A stretch of 64,000 nt of DNA from Vandiemenella viatica. Lineage: Eukaryota; Arthropoda; Insecta; Orthoptera; Morabidae. The stretch is from the NCBI GenBank assembly GCA_031002005.1, contig JARYHS010011408.1, positions 222,559,473 to 222,623,472 on the forward strand, written 5' to 3'. Positions 11,444 through 21,934 of this stretch are shown piece after piece. A program made the position numbers and the translations under genes. The notes beneath the pieces are model-generated. The model was given only the letters and a program-made list of their open reading frames with translations. It was not told the DNA's origin and ran no database searches. Each line of letters opens with the position of its first letter. Position 1 is the first letter of the stretch.

Positions 11444-11595
11444 TTTTTTTCCCCTGGCATTCACCTGGAGTGATTTTGGGGAAACTATGGAAAACCCAAA
11501 TCTGGATGCCCAGACGGGGATTTGAACCCGTATCCTCCCTAATTCGAGGCCAGAACGTTAACTGTTCACCCATTCACCCACCACGCTCGGACACT
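11444..11595 (-). mobile_element. tRNA-derived SINE, minus strand, 12-bp target duplication
   Basis: Read on the minus strand, CCGAGCGTGG opens the tRNA-like head near 11590, GGTTCAAATCCCCGTC is the B box, and the family body runs to a T run (the poly-A tail on the minus strand) at 11443-11450. The 12-bp direct repeat ACAATTACAACT lies at 11432-11443 and 11596-11607. The copy lacks the last part of the body seen at 9210-9453. Confidence 0.9.
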
Positions 11596-11671
11596 ACAAT
11601 TACAACTGATGCTGACCTGACTCAGATCACATAAGAATTTAATCGTTGAAAGACCTAATTATATGACTTCT

Positions 11672-13159
11672 GTTCCATACATTTATTTCAATGACAGCTG
11701 TAAGAAGTGTATACAGCAGTTTGAAATAATAGTTACAAAAGCTGCTAACAGATGGCGCTGTAATCGCCATACGTAATGCCTAAATAGTGATCCGAAGCTC
11801 AGGGCGATCAGTTCCACCATTGAATCGTGAAAGGAGGTTAGCGTACCGAAGGAAGAGTTTAAAACCATGTACACCATTGAACAACGCGTTTTTCTGGTGC
11901 TAGAGTACCACAGGTTAGAAGAGAGTGCTACGGCAACACGGCGAAGTTTTCAAGCACGATTTAATGTTCCAAAGGACCCGATGCGAAAACCATTCGTACG
12001 CTCTTCGCAAAATTTCAACAAACAGGCAGCGTAACTGATGATCTAGTGGGGCATGTTGGCCGCAAGCCAACCGCAGTTACGCCTGAAAATATCGCCACAG
12101 TGTCTGGAATTATTCAACGAAATCCAATGTCATCCGTCCGTAGAATTGCATCGGAGACTGGTTTGAAGCGTTCCAGCATGCAGAAAATACTGTGAAAGAG
12201 CCTACACATGTTTCCATTCAAAATTCAAACGCACCAGGCCATACCCGGACGAGCTGTGCAACAAAGGGTTGCCTTTGCTACTCAGATGCTCACAATGATT
12301 GACAGTGGAGGATTTGATGTTGGCTGCATCTGGTTTACAGATGAAGCACATTTCCACCTGAATGGCTATGTGAATAAGCAGAACTTGCGATTTTGGGGTT
12401 CCGAAAAGCCATATTGGTGTGAAGCGAAACCCCTGTATTCTCCTAAAGTTACTGTGTGGGCTGCAGTATGCAGCAGAGGCATTGTTGACCCTTTTTTCAT
12501 TCGAGAAACGGTCACTGGTGCACGTTACGTTGCAATTTTGGAACAATTTGTCGCCACACAGCAAGCGTTAGAGGATCGACCAGGTACTGAATGGTTTATG
12601 CAAGATGGGGCCTGACCACATCGGAACGAACAAGTGTTTCGCTTTCTTGAGGAATACTGCGGGAATCGAATTGAGTCATTGCCGAATTTACTGGTGCAGG
12701 CATGGATTGGCCTCCATATTCGCCGGATGTGACTTTTTTTTGTGGGGCACAGTGAAAGACATGGTCTACCCGAAGCATCCCGCCACGCTGGACGAGCTGG
12801 AATCGGCGATCTCTGCGGCATGTGAATCCATTTCGGTCGAGACACTACGAAATGTGATGGCGAATTTCATTCTTAGTTTGCACCACCTCTGTAGTGACAA
12901 TGGTGAACATTTTGAAAACATTGTGATGTGATTGTTTGCAAAGATTGTTTTCATACGATTATTTCACTTATAAATGCTGATATGAGCTGTACAGCGTACA
13001 GCGCCATCTGTTAGCAGCTTTTGTAACTATTATTTCACACTGCTATATACACTTCTTACAGCTGTCACAATAAATATACCGTTTACTGCATTCCTCTATC
13101 GATCTTTATTTTCGAGATATTTAATTTTGAAATCAGGGAGTACTTTTCTGGACACCCTG
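11672..13159 (+). mobile_element. Tc1/mariner-class element, left end truncated
   Basis: The right end is GGACACCCTG with TA at 13160-13161. Inner inverted repeats of about 70 bp match between 11692-11764 (TGACAGCTGTAAGAAGTGTA, and on to AACAGATGGCGC) and 13003-13068. The outer ~75 bp of the right terminus have no clear partner on the left, where only a weak match (CATACATTTATTT) extends outward, so the left tip is lost or mutated. It carries a broken transposase gene and abuts a LINE fragment on the right. Confidence 0.85.
11867..12931 (+). pseudogene. Broken transposase with N-terminal HTH and DDE core
   Basis: It starts MYTIEQRVFLVLEYHRLEES, the helix-turn-helix region (DUF4817 type) found in this group. 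A frameshift near 11990 follows, then a stop at 12193. The best open part, 12208-12615, holds IWFTDEAHFHLNGYVNKQN (first acidic catalytic residue in TDE) and the segment ending WFMQDGA, followed by a stop where PHR should follow (second catalytic D in QDGAxPH). The last part, read in another frame (to 12931), contains CDFFLWGTVKDMVY. At least two frame changes and two stops show it is dead. Usual length is ~350 residues. Confidence 0.88.
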
Positions 13160-13162
13160 TAT

Positions 13163-13490
13163 TTAAAAACAGAAAAACAAACGAAGGTCTGTATCTACAT
13201 ATCCCTTACAACCCACATCCTCAATTATCTGCTTCATATATTCTAATCTCTGTCTTCCTCTACAGTTCTTACCTTCAACTGTTCCCTCCACCAGCAAATT
13301 AACCAATCCAACATGTCTCAAAATATGACCTACCACCCTGTCTCTTCTGTCTGTTAGCTTCTTCCATAAACTTCTTTCCTCATCCATCATTTCCGAAACT
13401 CGTTTATTTCTTACTTTGTCTGTCCACTTAATTTTCAGCATTCTTCTGTAGCACCACATTTCAAATACTTCAATTTTCCTTTACATTACC
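13163..13490 (-). pseudogene. LINE C-terminal remnant (endonuclease-RT family)
   Basis: Minus-strand translation reads MWCYRRMLKIKWTDKVRN and continues with WKKLTDRRDRVVGHILRH and GRQRLEYMKQIIED. The same strings recur at 63728-64000 in the LINE on the plus strand, so the two are copies of one family. This region lies after the reverse transcriptase and is thought to bind nucleic acid. The fragment ends within a few bases of the Tc1/mariner-class element's right terminus. Confidence 0.85.
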
Positions 13491-13494
13491 AACT

Positions 13495-14320
13495 GCTATT
13501 GAGCCATGAATTGTCACATTCTCTCTGACTTCTACCCCCCTGCACTTCATGTTCTTCAGTTAATGAAGGATTTTTGTGTGTATATATAACATCCTGCAAT
13601 CAAGTATTACAAACCAACTAAACAATTGTTCTTTTCTCTTTCCTTATTTATTTGTACAATGTCCCAAGAACATGTGTTCGCACACACAATGAAGAGATGT
13701 CTGATGATGAATAGGGTTTTTTTTTTTTGCAGCAAAATGGAGTACCTTTTATTTATCATCATACATACGGGCCCGTAATTTTGCATCACTCCAGTAAACA
13801 TAAAATATGTGACTTTACAGCAAATTTGTCATATCTCACACCAATGAACTCTCTTACAAATACACCACACAAATCAGGTTATGGTGCAAACATTATTAAA
13901 CACGATCAATTATGTCTAGCTAACAATGGTCTTCAGTTTGTAAATTCTAAAAGCATGTAGAAGACATGATTTGTTTCTATTTAATTTTATCTGATTTAAA
14001 TAACTGAAATTATAGTTACAATAATAAAAATTGCATTTTTGTGTACAATTTTGGGAAACATCCTACACACACAAATCAAATGGAACTCTCCAAATGCTTT
14101 CTCAAACAATACAGAATGAAAATTAAATACATTTTAAACTTTCCTCTATGTCCAAAAGAGAGAGTAGGAGGAGCATCCTTTTAATACTTCTCTCTAAAAA
14201 AATAATTAAAAAAGGAAAATGCAGAACTTGTCATAATTACTAATTAGCATAGGCCAAGTAAATAAAACAGAGAAAGCTTAACAAAACAACACAATGATTA
14301 CAATATAGCATAACCAAATG
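13495..14320. other. Intron sequence, nothing recognised
   Basis: AT-rich, with a poly-T run near 13720 and no supported features. Confidence 0.5.
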
Positions 14321-14327
14321 TAGAAAC

Positions 14328-14481
14328 CTGCTAGCAGATGGTGAGATGGAAGAGGTTTTTCCTGCGCTGCAAGTACTGCTTACTGAAGAACATAAGGAGG
14401 TATCCATACTGCCAACATCGGACATGGTACTATCAGTTATACCAGCTCCTTTCATTGGAAGGAACTCTTCATCACTGTCAT
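14328..14481 (-). CDS. Atg2: Atg2 exon, acidic/serine-rich linker
   Basis: The acceptor TTTTGCAG precedes 14481. The exon starts with two bases that complete the single base left by the exon at 29301, giving Asp and the join ASL-DDSDEEFLPM. The rest is serine-rich (SSVSSTCSAGKTSSISPSAS), as expected for the disordered linker of ATG2 in this position. The donor was chosen as AG|GTTTCT (14327-14326), which is weak. An alternative CA|GTAAGC lies inside the exon. With the chosen donor the phase does not match the exon at 2706, so this end is the least certain of the gene model. Confidence 0.85.
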
Positions 14482-14489
14482 CTGCAAAA

Positions 14490-15730
14490 CAAATATTTGA
14501 AGACATATTAACTTCAGCATATCACTTTTTGGCAGAGAAACACCAATTACCTCCTTCTTTCCCCCAAACTTCTCTAACTAGTGATATTATCAATCGTCAA
14601 CAGTGCCACACTAAATAATTAGCAAAAACATAGAACAACAGGGGGGGGGGGGTGAAGAAAAAGAAATAACTGATCTCAAGCAATTCAGTTTTATAAACAT
14701 TTCTAGAGCCTAAGAATGTACCTAACTTCATGCTATAATGCTGAAGTTTGCACCAGGCATCATCCTATTGACAGTGTATCTTTAACACATGGGTAAAACA
14801 CCAATATGATCTTTATACACTTAAAATAATAGACAATTCTTGTAAAATGTTTCGTAAGATGAACGATCATTTACCAATGCTTAAAAGCTTAAGGGTTCTA
14901 CCATATGACCCACTGCTCTGCTCTTCGCACGCATTGTTACTTCTCTCAGAGCCTAAATGACTACTTTGATTACTGTATTCTTTTTTAAATTGTTACAATG
15001 CTATGCAATACTAATTAATATCATATTTTCAACTAACATAAAAGGTATATGCTTTGGTGAAAGTTGTAATCACCAGCCAGGTCTGTTCAGTACTGTTGTA
15101 CAGACTATTTGCAAGATCTTCTCTGAGACATAGGCCACCAGCCTGGCCAAAAAAAATACACATACAAGATAAGTGGATGGGGACATTTGGGATCATACAC
15201 AATCGAAAATGGTAAGTCCAAAGATATTCACAAAACAGGTAGTTTATTGAACAAGCCAGTTCCCACCACAACAAGAGTAGCCATCAAACAACTAAATTAT
15301 GAAATGAGTCACAAAAGTTACAGATTCTTAGGTAAGAATGATCCAGAGATGGTACAAATGGATTTAACTACTGTACTGAAGATGTGGTCTGTACCCACTT
15401 CTTGCCGCACAATGTTTTTCAGTGTATAACTACACATGTGTAATCCTAGTTGTGTTTTCACACAGCCTATTGAATCGCAGGTAGTACAATCGTAATACTT
15501 TACTGGCATGAATTTAACACAGATTCTGCAATGCAGCTTGATGGTAGCTGCTATTTATCACATGACCTGTTCCATTGACAGAGTCCTGCACAGAAACAGC
15601 AGGTCCCGTCACTTTTTCCAGCACAAGTTGCCATTACCATTCTCTCTCTCAGCCATCACAGGAAGTGCTCCCACAACTCCAAAAAATTCAGTGATATTAC
15701 TTCTCCACTAAATCTCTATGTTTGCTCTGT
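14490..15730. other. Intron sequence, nothing recognised
   Basis: It includes a poly-G run at 14641-14651 and a few chance frames. No repeat ends or gene families were recognised. Confidence 0.45.
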
Positions 15731-15756
15731 ATGTGATTTCACAACCAAGGTAATTA

Positions 15757-16737
15757 CGAGGGCTATCCAGAAAGTAACAGACGTTCTGATCTGGTGCGGC
15801 AATGGGAGGGGCTAGCACCACCATCTTGAAGTCAGAGTGTCCCTATACTCAGTACGCAACCAGCCGTGGTAGTTTGTGCATCGTGCCTGTCCTACTTTGT
15901 ATACAGTGGAATTTTAAAATGAGCGCTTCAATAGAAAATCCCGCCAGTTGTGAAGTGCGAGCTGTGATAAGGTTTTTGTTGGCAAAAAATCACAAACCAA
16001 TTGGAATTTATCGCCAGATTTGTGATGTGTACAGCCAAGGAATAATGAGTGAAAGCCGAGTGAGGCAGTGGTGCATTGATTTTAAAAATGGCCGAACCAA
16101 TGTACACGACGAGGATCGCAGTGGTAGGCCTAGTCTTGTGAGTGATGAATTGGTGCCGAAAATCAACGAAAAAATCCGTGAAAATCGCCGTTTCATGATT
16201 ACGGAACTCTCAGAACAATTCCCCCAAATTTCACGGAGTTTAGTTGATGAAATTGTGATTGGTTACCACAATCAACTCAGAGACGCGGGATACAAAACAA
16301 GCATCGGGGAAAACTCTGCCAGAAAGTTTTGTTTCTCCACGACAACACTCGTCCACACACAGCCATCCGTACCCAAGAGCTGTTGGATGGTTTTTGGATA
16401 GGAAGTTTTCAATCATCCGCCGTACAGCCCGGATTTGGCACCGAGCGACTACCACCAGTTCCCAGTGATGAAGACGTGGCTCGCGACGCAACGCTTTGCC
16501 ACTGACGCTGAACTGCATGCTGGTGTAAACCAGTGGTTGAGCTTGCAGGCGGCAAATTTCTTCAGAGCAGGTATTGAAAAGTTTGTACCACGTTATGATA
16601 AATGCCTTAAATTAAATGGCGATTATGTAGAAAAATAGCCTAAGAGTTTACCTCCAAAATGTATATAATAATAAAAAAAAAATTCACTTTGTTTATTTTT
16701 TATTTCAAAACGTCTGTTACTTTCTGGATAGCCCTCG
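15757..16737 (+). mobile_element. mariner element with internal deletion
   Basis: Matching inverted ends, starting CGAGGGCTATCCAGAAAGTA, run ~28 bp at 15757 and, inverted, to 16737. TA duplications lie at 15755-15756 and 16738-16739. The 981-bp length is short of the ~1.3 kb usual for mariner. The gene inside has lost its middle. The ends are intact, so it could in principle have been moved by a related transposase. Confidence 0.95.
15919..16638 (+). pseudogene. mariner transposase, central part deleted
   Basis: The N-terminal part has the paired helix-turn-helix domain (RAVIRFLLAKNHKPIGIYRQ, then QWCIDFKNGRTNVHDEDRSG). The frame is clean to SRSLVDEIV near 16258. What follows is the downstream half in shifted frames, with LFLHDNTRPHTA (second catalytic Asp) near 16341 and HPPYSPDLAPSDYH (third) near 16413-16453. 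The section with the first Asp and the WVPRxL stretch is missing, by deletion of about 300 bp. It ends with the usual KCLKLNGDYVEK tail and a stop at 16636-16638. Confidence 0.92.
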
Positions 16738-17215
16738 TATAATTAAAAACTTGTTCAACCAGTTGTCCATTTATAACTATGTTTGATCTAACACGGTCTC
16801 GTACACAGAAAGCTATTACCTTTGTTTTGTTTGTGGATAACTTCAGGTTGTAGTGTTCTGAAAATATTTGCAATCGGTGAGGGCTCTTTGTAATCCCTTT
16901 TCAGTGTCCTTTATAAACAGTACGTTGTCAGAAAATAAAAGCATGTTAAGAGATCTACCTCATGTTACTGTCTCCTGTATTGTAAAGAGAGATTTTAGTT
17001 GCTATTCAGCACGGTTCAGGTATTTTACCTTCAAGCCAACACATTTATTAGATGTAGCATTCCCCCATATTTAAGTAAATCTACAGCTTTTCCTTCAGAT
17101 CTGGCTGCTTTTCTGTTTTTTGTTTTGCTTAGTGCTTCCTTTAACTGTTCTTTTATTTTTCTTTTGTTTCTGTAATTCCATATTTCTTCTTGTACCAGCA
17201 ATTTTTCATTGAACT

Positions 17216-17750
17216 AGAGCAGCATTTCTCAACCTTTTTCAACCCGAGGAGCAGTATAATAAAAATAACACTGTGTACCACCAACTTATACTTTTTTTTA
17301 CCTATGTGTATATTATTAACAACTAGGACATATTTTATTGAACCATCTGTTATTATAATAAGCAACTTTGAGTCATGTATGATGTCGGCTGTCATGCCAC
17401 GACGTCGCCCTACGACGTCACGTTTTTTATCTTTTTTTGTCCAATTTATGATCAGATATGTTGTTCTAGGTTCAGTTCTATACAGCTAAGCATCAGTAAA
17501 TAAATTAACTGTCAGAACATTGAAGGAAAAGTACGTATTCTGTTTAAATCGACATATTAATTATTGGTTGCTTTTTCTTAATTAATAAAATTTGTTTGAT
17601 GTAGATTTTTCTTATACACTACGGACAGTGATATTGTTGTTACAGTAAGCTAACATTACGTCATTTTCAAGATAATGAACGTTATATGATGGCGGAAATT
17701 GTACTTAAGTCAGTGAAGAAATGAATTGCTAAAATACTGAATCCAACGTG
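17216..17750. other. Repeat-like intron sequence
   Basis: GCAGCATTTCTCAACCTTTTT at 17219 resembles the ends of some hAT-type MITEs, but I find no inverted partner. From about 17490 the sequence (AACTGTCAGAACATTGAAGG, CATATTAATTATTGGTTGCT) matches the repeat units described at 18290-21830. Confidence 0.4.
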
Positions 17751-17756
17751 TCATTT

Positions 17757-18245
17757 TATAATAATAATAATATTTAATTAAACTGAAATGGAGTGCATGC
17801 TCTGAAGGCAAATTCCCTACCACTCGTCCAGGCCCCTTTCCTGTACCCACATAAATATTCCTTTGGCAAATTTTAACTTTAAAATCTTTCAATGTTTTTG
17901 GTAAATTATTCATCATTTCTCTTCATAACTTAATCCAACCCCCTGACACCCTTACCCAACTTGTGGTCATGGTCATCTTTTCCCTTCAATGCATTACTTT
18001 TAATTCTTAAACTAATATCTTTCCATGCCTCATTACCAGTAAAGGACTTGTACAGTCCCATGACCCTGTTCACCCCCCTCCTGTCTTGGATTCTGCGGTA
18101 ATTTCCAGAAACAAAAATAGCTGCCCTTTCTTGCACCCTCTCCAACTCCTGCATTTGATACTTAAAATGTGGGTCCCACACTACACTACCATATTCAAGC
18201 AATGGTCTGACCAAAGTTTTGTTAATGGGTTTACAAGATATCTAT
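17757..18245 (-). pseudogene. CR1/Jockey-like LINE 3' end, best copy
   Basis: The minus-strand frame 18214-17930 reads MVRPLLEYGSVVWDPHFKYQ and continues MQELERVQERAAIFVSGNYR and GVNRVMGLYKSF. This is the post-catalytic region of CR1/Jockey-group reverse transcriptases. It is open for 94 codons, then frameshifted through KDFKVKICQRN. The 3' end is a GGAATTTGCCTTCAGAGC-like tail and (TTATTA)n at 17757. The start is abrupt, so the copy is 5'-truncated. Confidence 0.85.
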
Positions 18246-19821
18246 ATCCAATGTAGATATTTTAAGTCACTGTTATAATACACCGGAAGGAATGATTTGC
18301 CGAAACACTGAAATAAAGGTAAGTATTGTGTTTAAATTAATTATTAGTTGATTTTATTACTGATGTAACTATATCAGATACATGTAAATATTTCCAGCAC
18401 GTCAAATTTAGATCGCAATACAATGAATGTATTCGTACATGGGTTATAGCATCTATGAGTTTTGAACAACAATATTAGTAGAAGTTGTGGTTATATCAAA
18501 ATGCAGATAGGATCAAACAACTGACACATTTTTTTACAGACTAAATCACGATGATTTGTTTATGAAAGTAATTTAAGCTGTTTTCATGAGCTCGGAGCTA
18601 CGGTATTTTTATACAAATGGAAACAGTTCCGTATTTATCGTGCTGAATGAGACCTGGACCAGGAATAAAACGAATAATACGTGCTATAGCATAAGGTTTT
18701 AGGATTCCTAAGTTATTTTTAATTTAATTAGTTATCTAATTCTTACATCATTCATTCAGTAGAACTTCCACTAGTGTCGCTGTGTAAACTACAACCGAAA
18801 TATGTTCAAATTACAAAATGAGTTTATGAGCATTGTATAACAACAATTCTATTTATTTAGGCAACCGCAGAGAAATGAATTGACAGAACATTTCATTAAA
18901 CCCATTACAGCAGAGGGCATAAGTTTTTCTTTTTTAAAGTAATTTACATTGTTTTCATGAGTGTTCATTTACTTACTTCATTACATCGTTTTAACTAAAG
19001 AAGTTCCAGACTGCTCACTATCTATACAGCATAGACTACAATTAAAACTAATATTACGTGGAATGATGTAAGTTATTAACGTTTTTTTTTATTTACATTG
19101 TTTTTAGTGATGCCATATTTCAGCCGCATGTAACTGTCAGCCATTCAAACATTGTCATAGTATCAATATGAATCACAAATATCAAGAAAGGAAAATGTCA
19201 GAACCTGTGAAGATTTTTGATCAGTTTATACGCCAAGTATTAGTATGGATGTGATTGAAGTATTGTTTTTCTGGCTGCAATTTAGTGTAGTTTGTGATTA
19301 GGTTGAAATGCTACCGGGACCTGGATGACGACTGGAAGTTTTTGGTACAGTGCAAGGCACAAGGAATTACAATGAACTTTATTTTGTAACACTTCTATTT
19401 AGTTAAGCAACTGCCAATAAATGAATTGCCAGAACACAGAAAGAAAAGTATGTATTTCGTTTAAACTGGCATATTAATTATTATTTGCTACTTTTTACTG
19501 AAATCCCTACTGGATTTAAATGAAAGTAATTCCAAATTGAACACTATCTATGTGCCCTACACCACAATTGAAACTAATATTACATGGCTCAAGGTAAGTA
19601 GTTAAGATTTATTTTTAGTATCTTTCATTTCCACTGACATCATATTACTGGAGTCATTATTTCAGCCAAACGTAAGCAGTGTCAGCCATTAAAACAGTTA
19701 TTTGCATCAAAAATAACAAAAAATAAAGATATAAGATCCTGTGAAGATTTTGAATCAAGTTTACACCGAGATGCAAGATAATATTAACATGGGATACGGG
19801 GAACGTATTAACCCTTTCCTC

Positions 19822-19843
19822 CCTGACGGTACTTATAAGTACC
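19822..19843. repeat. piggyBac subterminal palindrome, left
   Basis: CCCTGACGGTACTTATAAGT, then ACC. The last 16 bases of the block (GGTACTTATAAGTACC) are a perfect palindrome. Related blocks lie at about 20172-20202 (inverted, ACTTATAAGTACCGTCAGGG) and 21462-21485 (same orientation). They are possible transposase-binding sites. Confidence 0.85.
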
Positions 19844-20389
19844 ACTGTATTTACCACCATATAATTCGACAATACCAGTGTCCACTGCATTGTTAAGCCT
19901 GTTGATCTATTGTTGTATGATTAGGTCAGACAATGACAACATTTATTTTTAAATTCTGTGTGAAATTGCCGAGAAATTAATTTTCTAAGTTGGGGCTTGA
20001 CAGCATTCTGACCAGAGTAAGAAGTGTTACATTACAATGAATTTTTAGATGATAATTTACTTGGTAAGTGTCAATTTCTGTTATTACTTTTTTAGTTTGA
20101 ACATTGAACCATATATTTTTTACCTATAAAATATGTTTTTCTAGTTTCTTTACTAAATAATCTAGAAAAACCAATGTGGACTTATAAGTACCGTCAGGGA
20201 GTTCTGGGTAGTTTTATGCAGATTATTGGTCAATAGATTTAGCAAGTATACAATTGGTTTTATCATTGTTTTAGATATTTTCAAATGGATATTTTTATGA
20301 AATACGCTCTGACTGAAGCTCTTCTCTTAGAAGTTTATAATTTATCAAGGCAAAAATGAAGAAATGACTGGAATGTTCTCAGATTACTC

Positions 20390-21075
20390 ATTAGGTCAAA
20401 GAGTGGTCTTAGAATTGACTGAAAAAAAAATGGAGCAATGACGATGTTATCTAGTATTATCATTATTTTTCATGAGTTTCATTATTAAAAAACTGAAACA
20501 ACTTTTGTTTGTGGGAGAATCAGACCCTACTGCAAGGGACTTTCTAACAATCTGCTGATGGAAAACTAAAAAGAGGAGATTGTGACAACGAATTTACAAA
20601 CCTAGATATTTGCTACTGGAAATGGAATGATAAAAAGGTCATACATTTAGTATCAAATTTTCTTGGCAGCGATGAAACTCCACTATACTGGTTGGGGTCA
20701 ATGGCAACTTCAACAGATGAGCCCTCTCTTGGGTTGGGTTGGATTGGTGACCTGGTGGATCTTGGACCAGAGGGCCTCTCTGGTCGGTCATCGGGGACCA
20801 CCTCCGGCAGTAGGTCCCGTAGCATTTTGCCCATCCTGCCACCCTGTTGCTACACCATTAGTTATTTACAAAGAAAAAGATGGATTGAAGTCGACAATTT
20901 TATGCTCAGGAGTCGTCAAGGACTTCAATACCTTCATGTGTGGGGTTGATACTGCTGATGGCTTTGTGTAATGCTGACAGAAGAATACCGAAATCATGGT
21001 AAAGATTGTTTGTGGGAATTCTGGATGTTGTATTTGTCAATGCCTATAACATAAATGGTCCGATATTTGAAAAAA
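20390..21075 (+). pseudogene. Broken piggyBac transposase
   Basis: Pieces in several frames follow piggyBac order. LGQRVVLELTE lies near 20396. A KRGDCDNEFTN-like string is followed by YWKWNDKKVIHLVSNFLGSDE (20565-20685), the region of the third DDD residue. After the GC-rich insert comes IYKEKDGLKSTI, VVKDFNTFMCGVDTAD (20855-20960), then a degraded FWMLYLSMP-type string for the LDVAIVNAY region. FNxFMxGVDxAD is a strong piggyBac signature. Stops and frameshifts are frequent, and the N-terminal half is not recognisable. Confidence 0.85.
20686..20858 (-). mobile_element. GC-rich ~170-bp insertion inside the piggyBac gene
   Basis: The piggyBac frame breaks right after LGSDET (about 20685) and resumes at VIYKEKDG (about 20858). 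The segment between is markedly GC-rich against an AT-rich background, and is open in more than one frame on both strands. Short similar bases at the two edges (CCACTATA and ACACCATTA) may be a decayed target duplication. I do not recognise the insert. The strand assignment is arbitrary. It may be a small SINE-like element or a captured fragment. Confidence 0.55.
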
Positions 21076-21934
21076 GTCTGTAAAAATTTTTAGATCATTT
21101 GCACAAGGTATGATGACTATGAAGGATATCAGTAAGAAGAAAAGGCCATCTATATATATTTCACCAAGCCCTCATCCATTCAAACAACACAAGTCATACT
21201 ATTCCACAATGAGAGATGTAAGATTGGGAAACAGAGGTATATACTGTCCCTAATTTGTAAAAATCAGATAAAGAAGTATGTAGAATGAAGAAAATACAGT
21301 CAAAACATCATTCCAAATGTTCCACTGCAATGTCTTTTGTGTCTGAATGAGCAAAAAGATTTTTTTTTTTTTTTTTAATATCATGAGATAAACATTTCAT
21401 ACCAATATGAACATAATTGATTTCAATTGCTATGTCTGTACATCCTGTGATACACAAAGTCCCTGACGGTACTTATAAGTACCGGCTTAGTAATTAACAC
21501 TTAGAGTTCCAAAAAAAAATTCAAAAAAATATGTGTGTTTAATTTCAAGTACCTTTATACAAGTATATAATTGAAATTATAAATTTCCCTTTATTTCCAA
21601 TAGCTGGTAGGAAAGGGTTAATTCACGTGTGATTGAGGCTTTGATTTTCTAGAAGCAATATTAGCGAAGTTTGTGGTTAGGCTGAAATGCAAGCTGACAA
21701 CTGTTTTGCTACAGCACAAGGGACGAGGAATCACACTGAGCTTTATTTTATAACAATTCTATTTAGCTATGCAACTGAAGAAAAATGAATTGCCAGAACA
21801 CTCAATTCAACCTGTCATTTTTGACGGGCTTTGGGGCTAGTTATAATATAATATAATAAATCCCTGTGCAAACACGGTTATGAAATTGGAAGTGAACTAT
21901 TGAAAGTCGATCAGACTCTTAATATTTAATTTAA

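Larger units (their letters stand above)
15735..17200 (-). pseudogene. LINE reverse-transcriptase remnant split by a mariner
   Basis: Minus-strand pieces, in order, are: near 17150-17065 a KNRKAARSEG, VDLLKYG-like string (the KNGKAAGPDGI region before the RT core); near 16900-16750 a degraded FADD-type string, then LKLSTNKTKVIAFCV and VINGQLVEQVFN; and, beyond the mariner, YLGCEIT at 15756-15735. Family knowledge places KTKVM and YLG together in LINE RT domains. Removing the mariner and one TA rejoins codons F-N-Y-L-G in frame. Several deletions and stops are present. Confidence 0.75.
19812..21617 (+). mobile_element. piggyBac element with TTAA target duplication
   Basis: TTAA lies at 19808-19811 and 21618-21621. 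The inverted ends are CCCTTTCCTCCC on the left and, read inverted, CCCTTTCCTACC on the right. It is 1806 bp long and carries a damaged transposase plus a ~170-bp GC-rich insert. The 16-bp palindrome GGTACTTATAAGTACC occurs in the left and right subterminal regions. The flanking repeat units continue across the element, confirming the insertion site. Confidence 0.93.
18290..21830. repeat. Diverged ~0.5-0.6-kb repeat units
   Basis: The string AATGAATTGCCAGAACA and its surroundings recur near 18282 (weakly), 18876, 19417 and 21785, and also near 17507. A second shared block, TTTCAGCC then CAGCCATT then CTGTGAAGATTTT, recurs at 19120-19220 and 19660-19755. A third, GTTTGTGATTAGGTTGAAATGC (19287) and GTTTGTGGTTAGGCTGAAATGC (21669), follows. 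So the unit at 19430-19811 continues at 21618 after the piggyBac. No coding is seen. It could be an old tandem array or pieces of one larger element. Confidence 0.65.
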
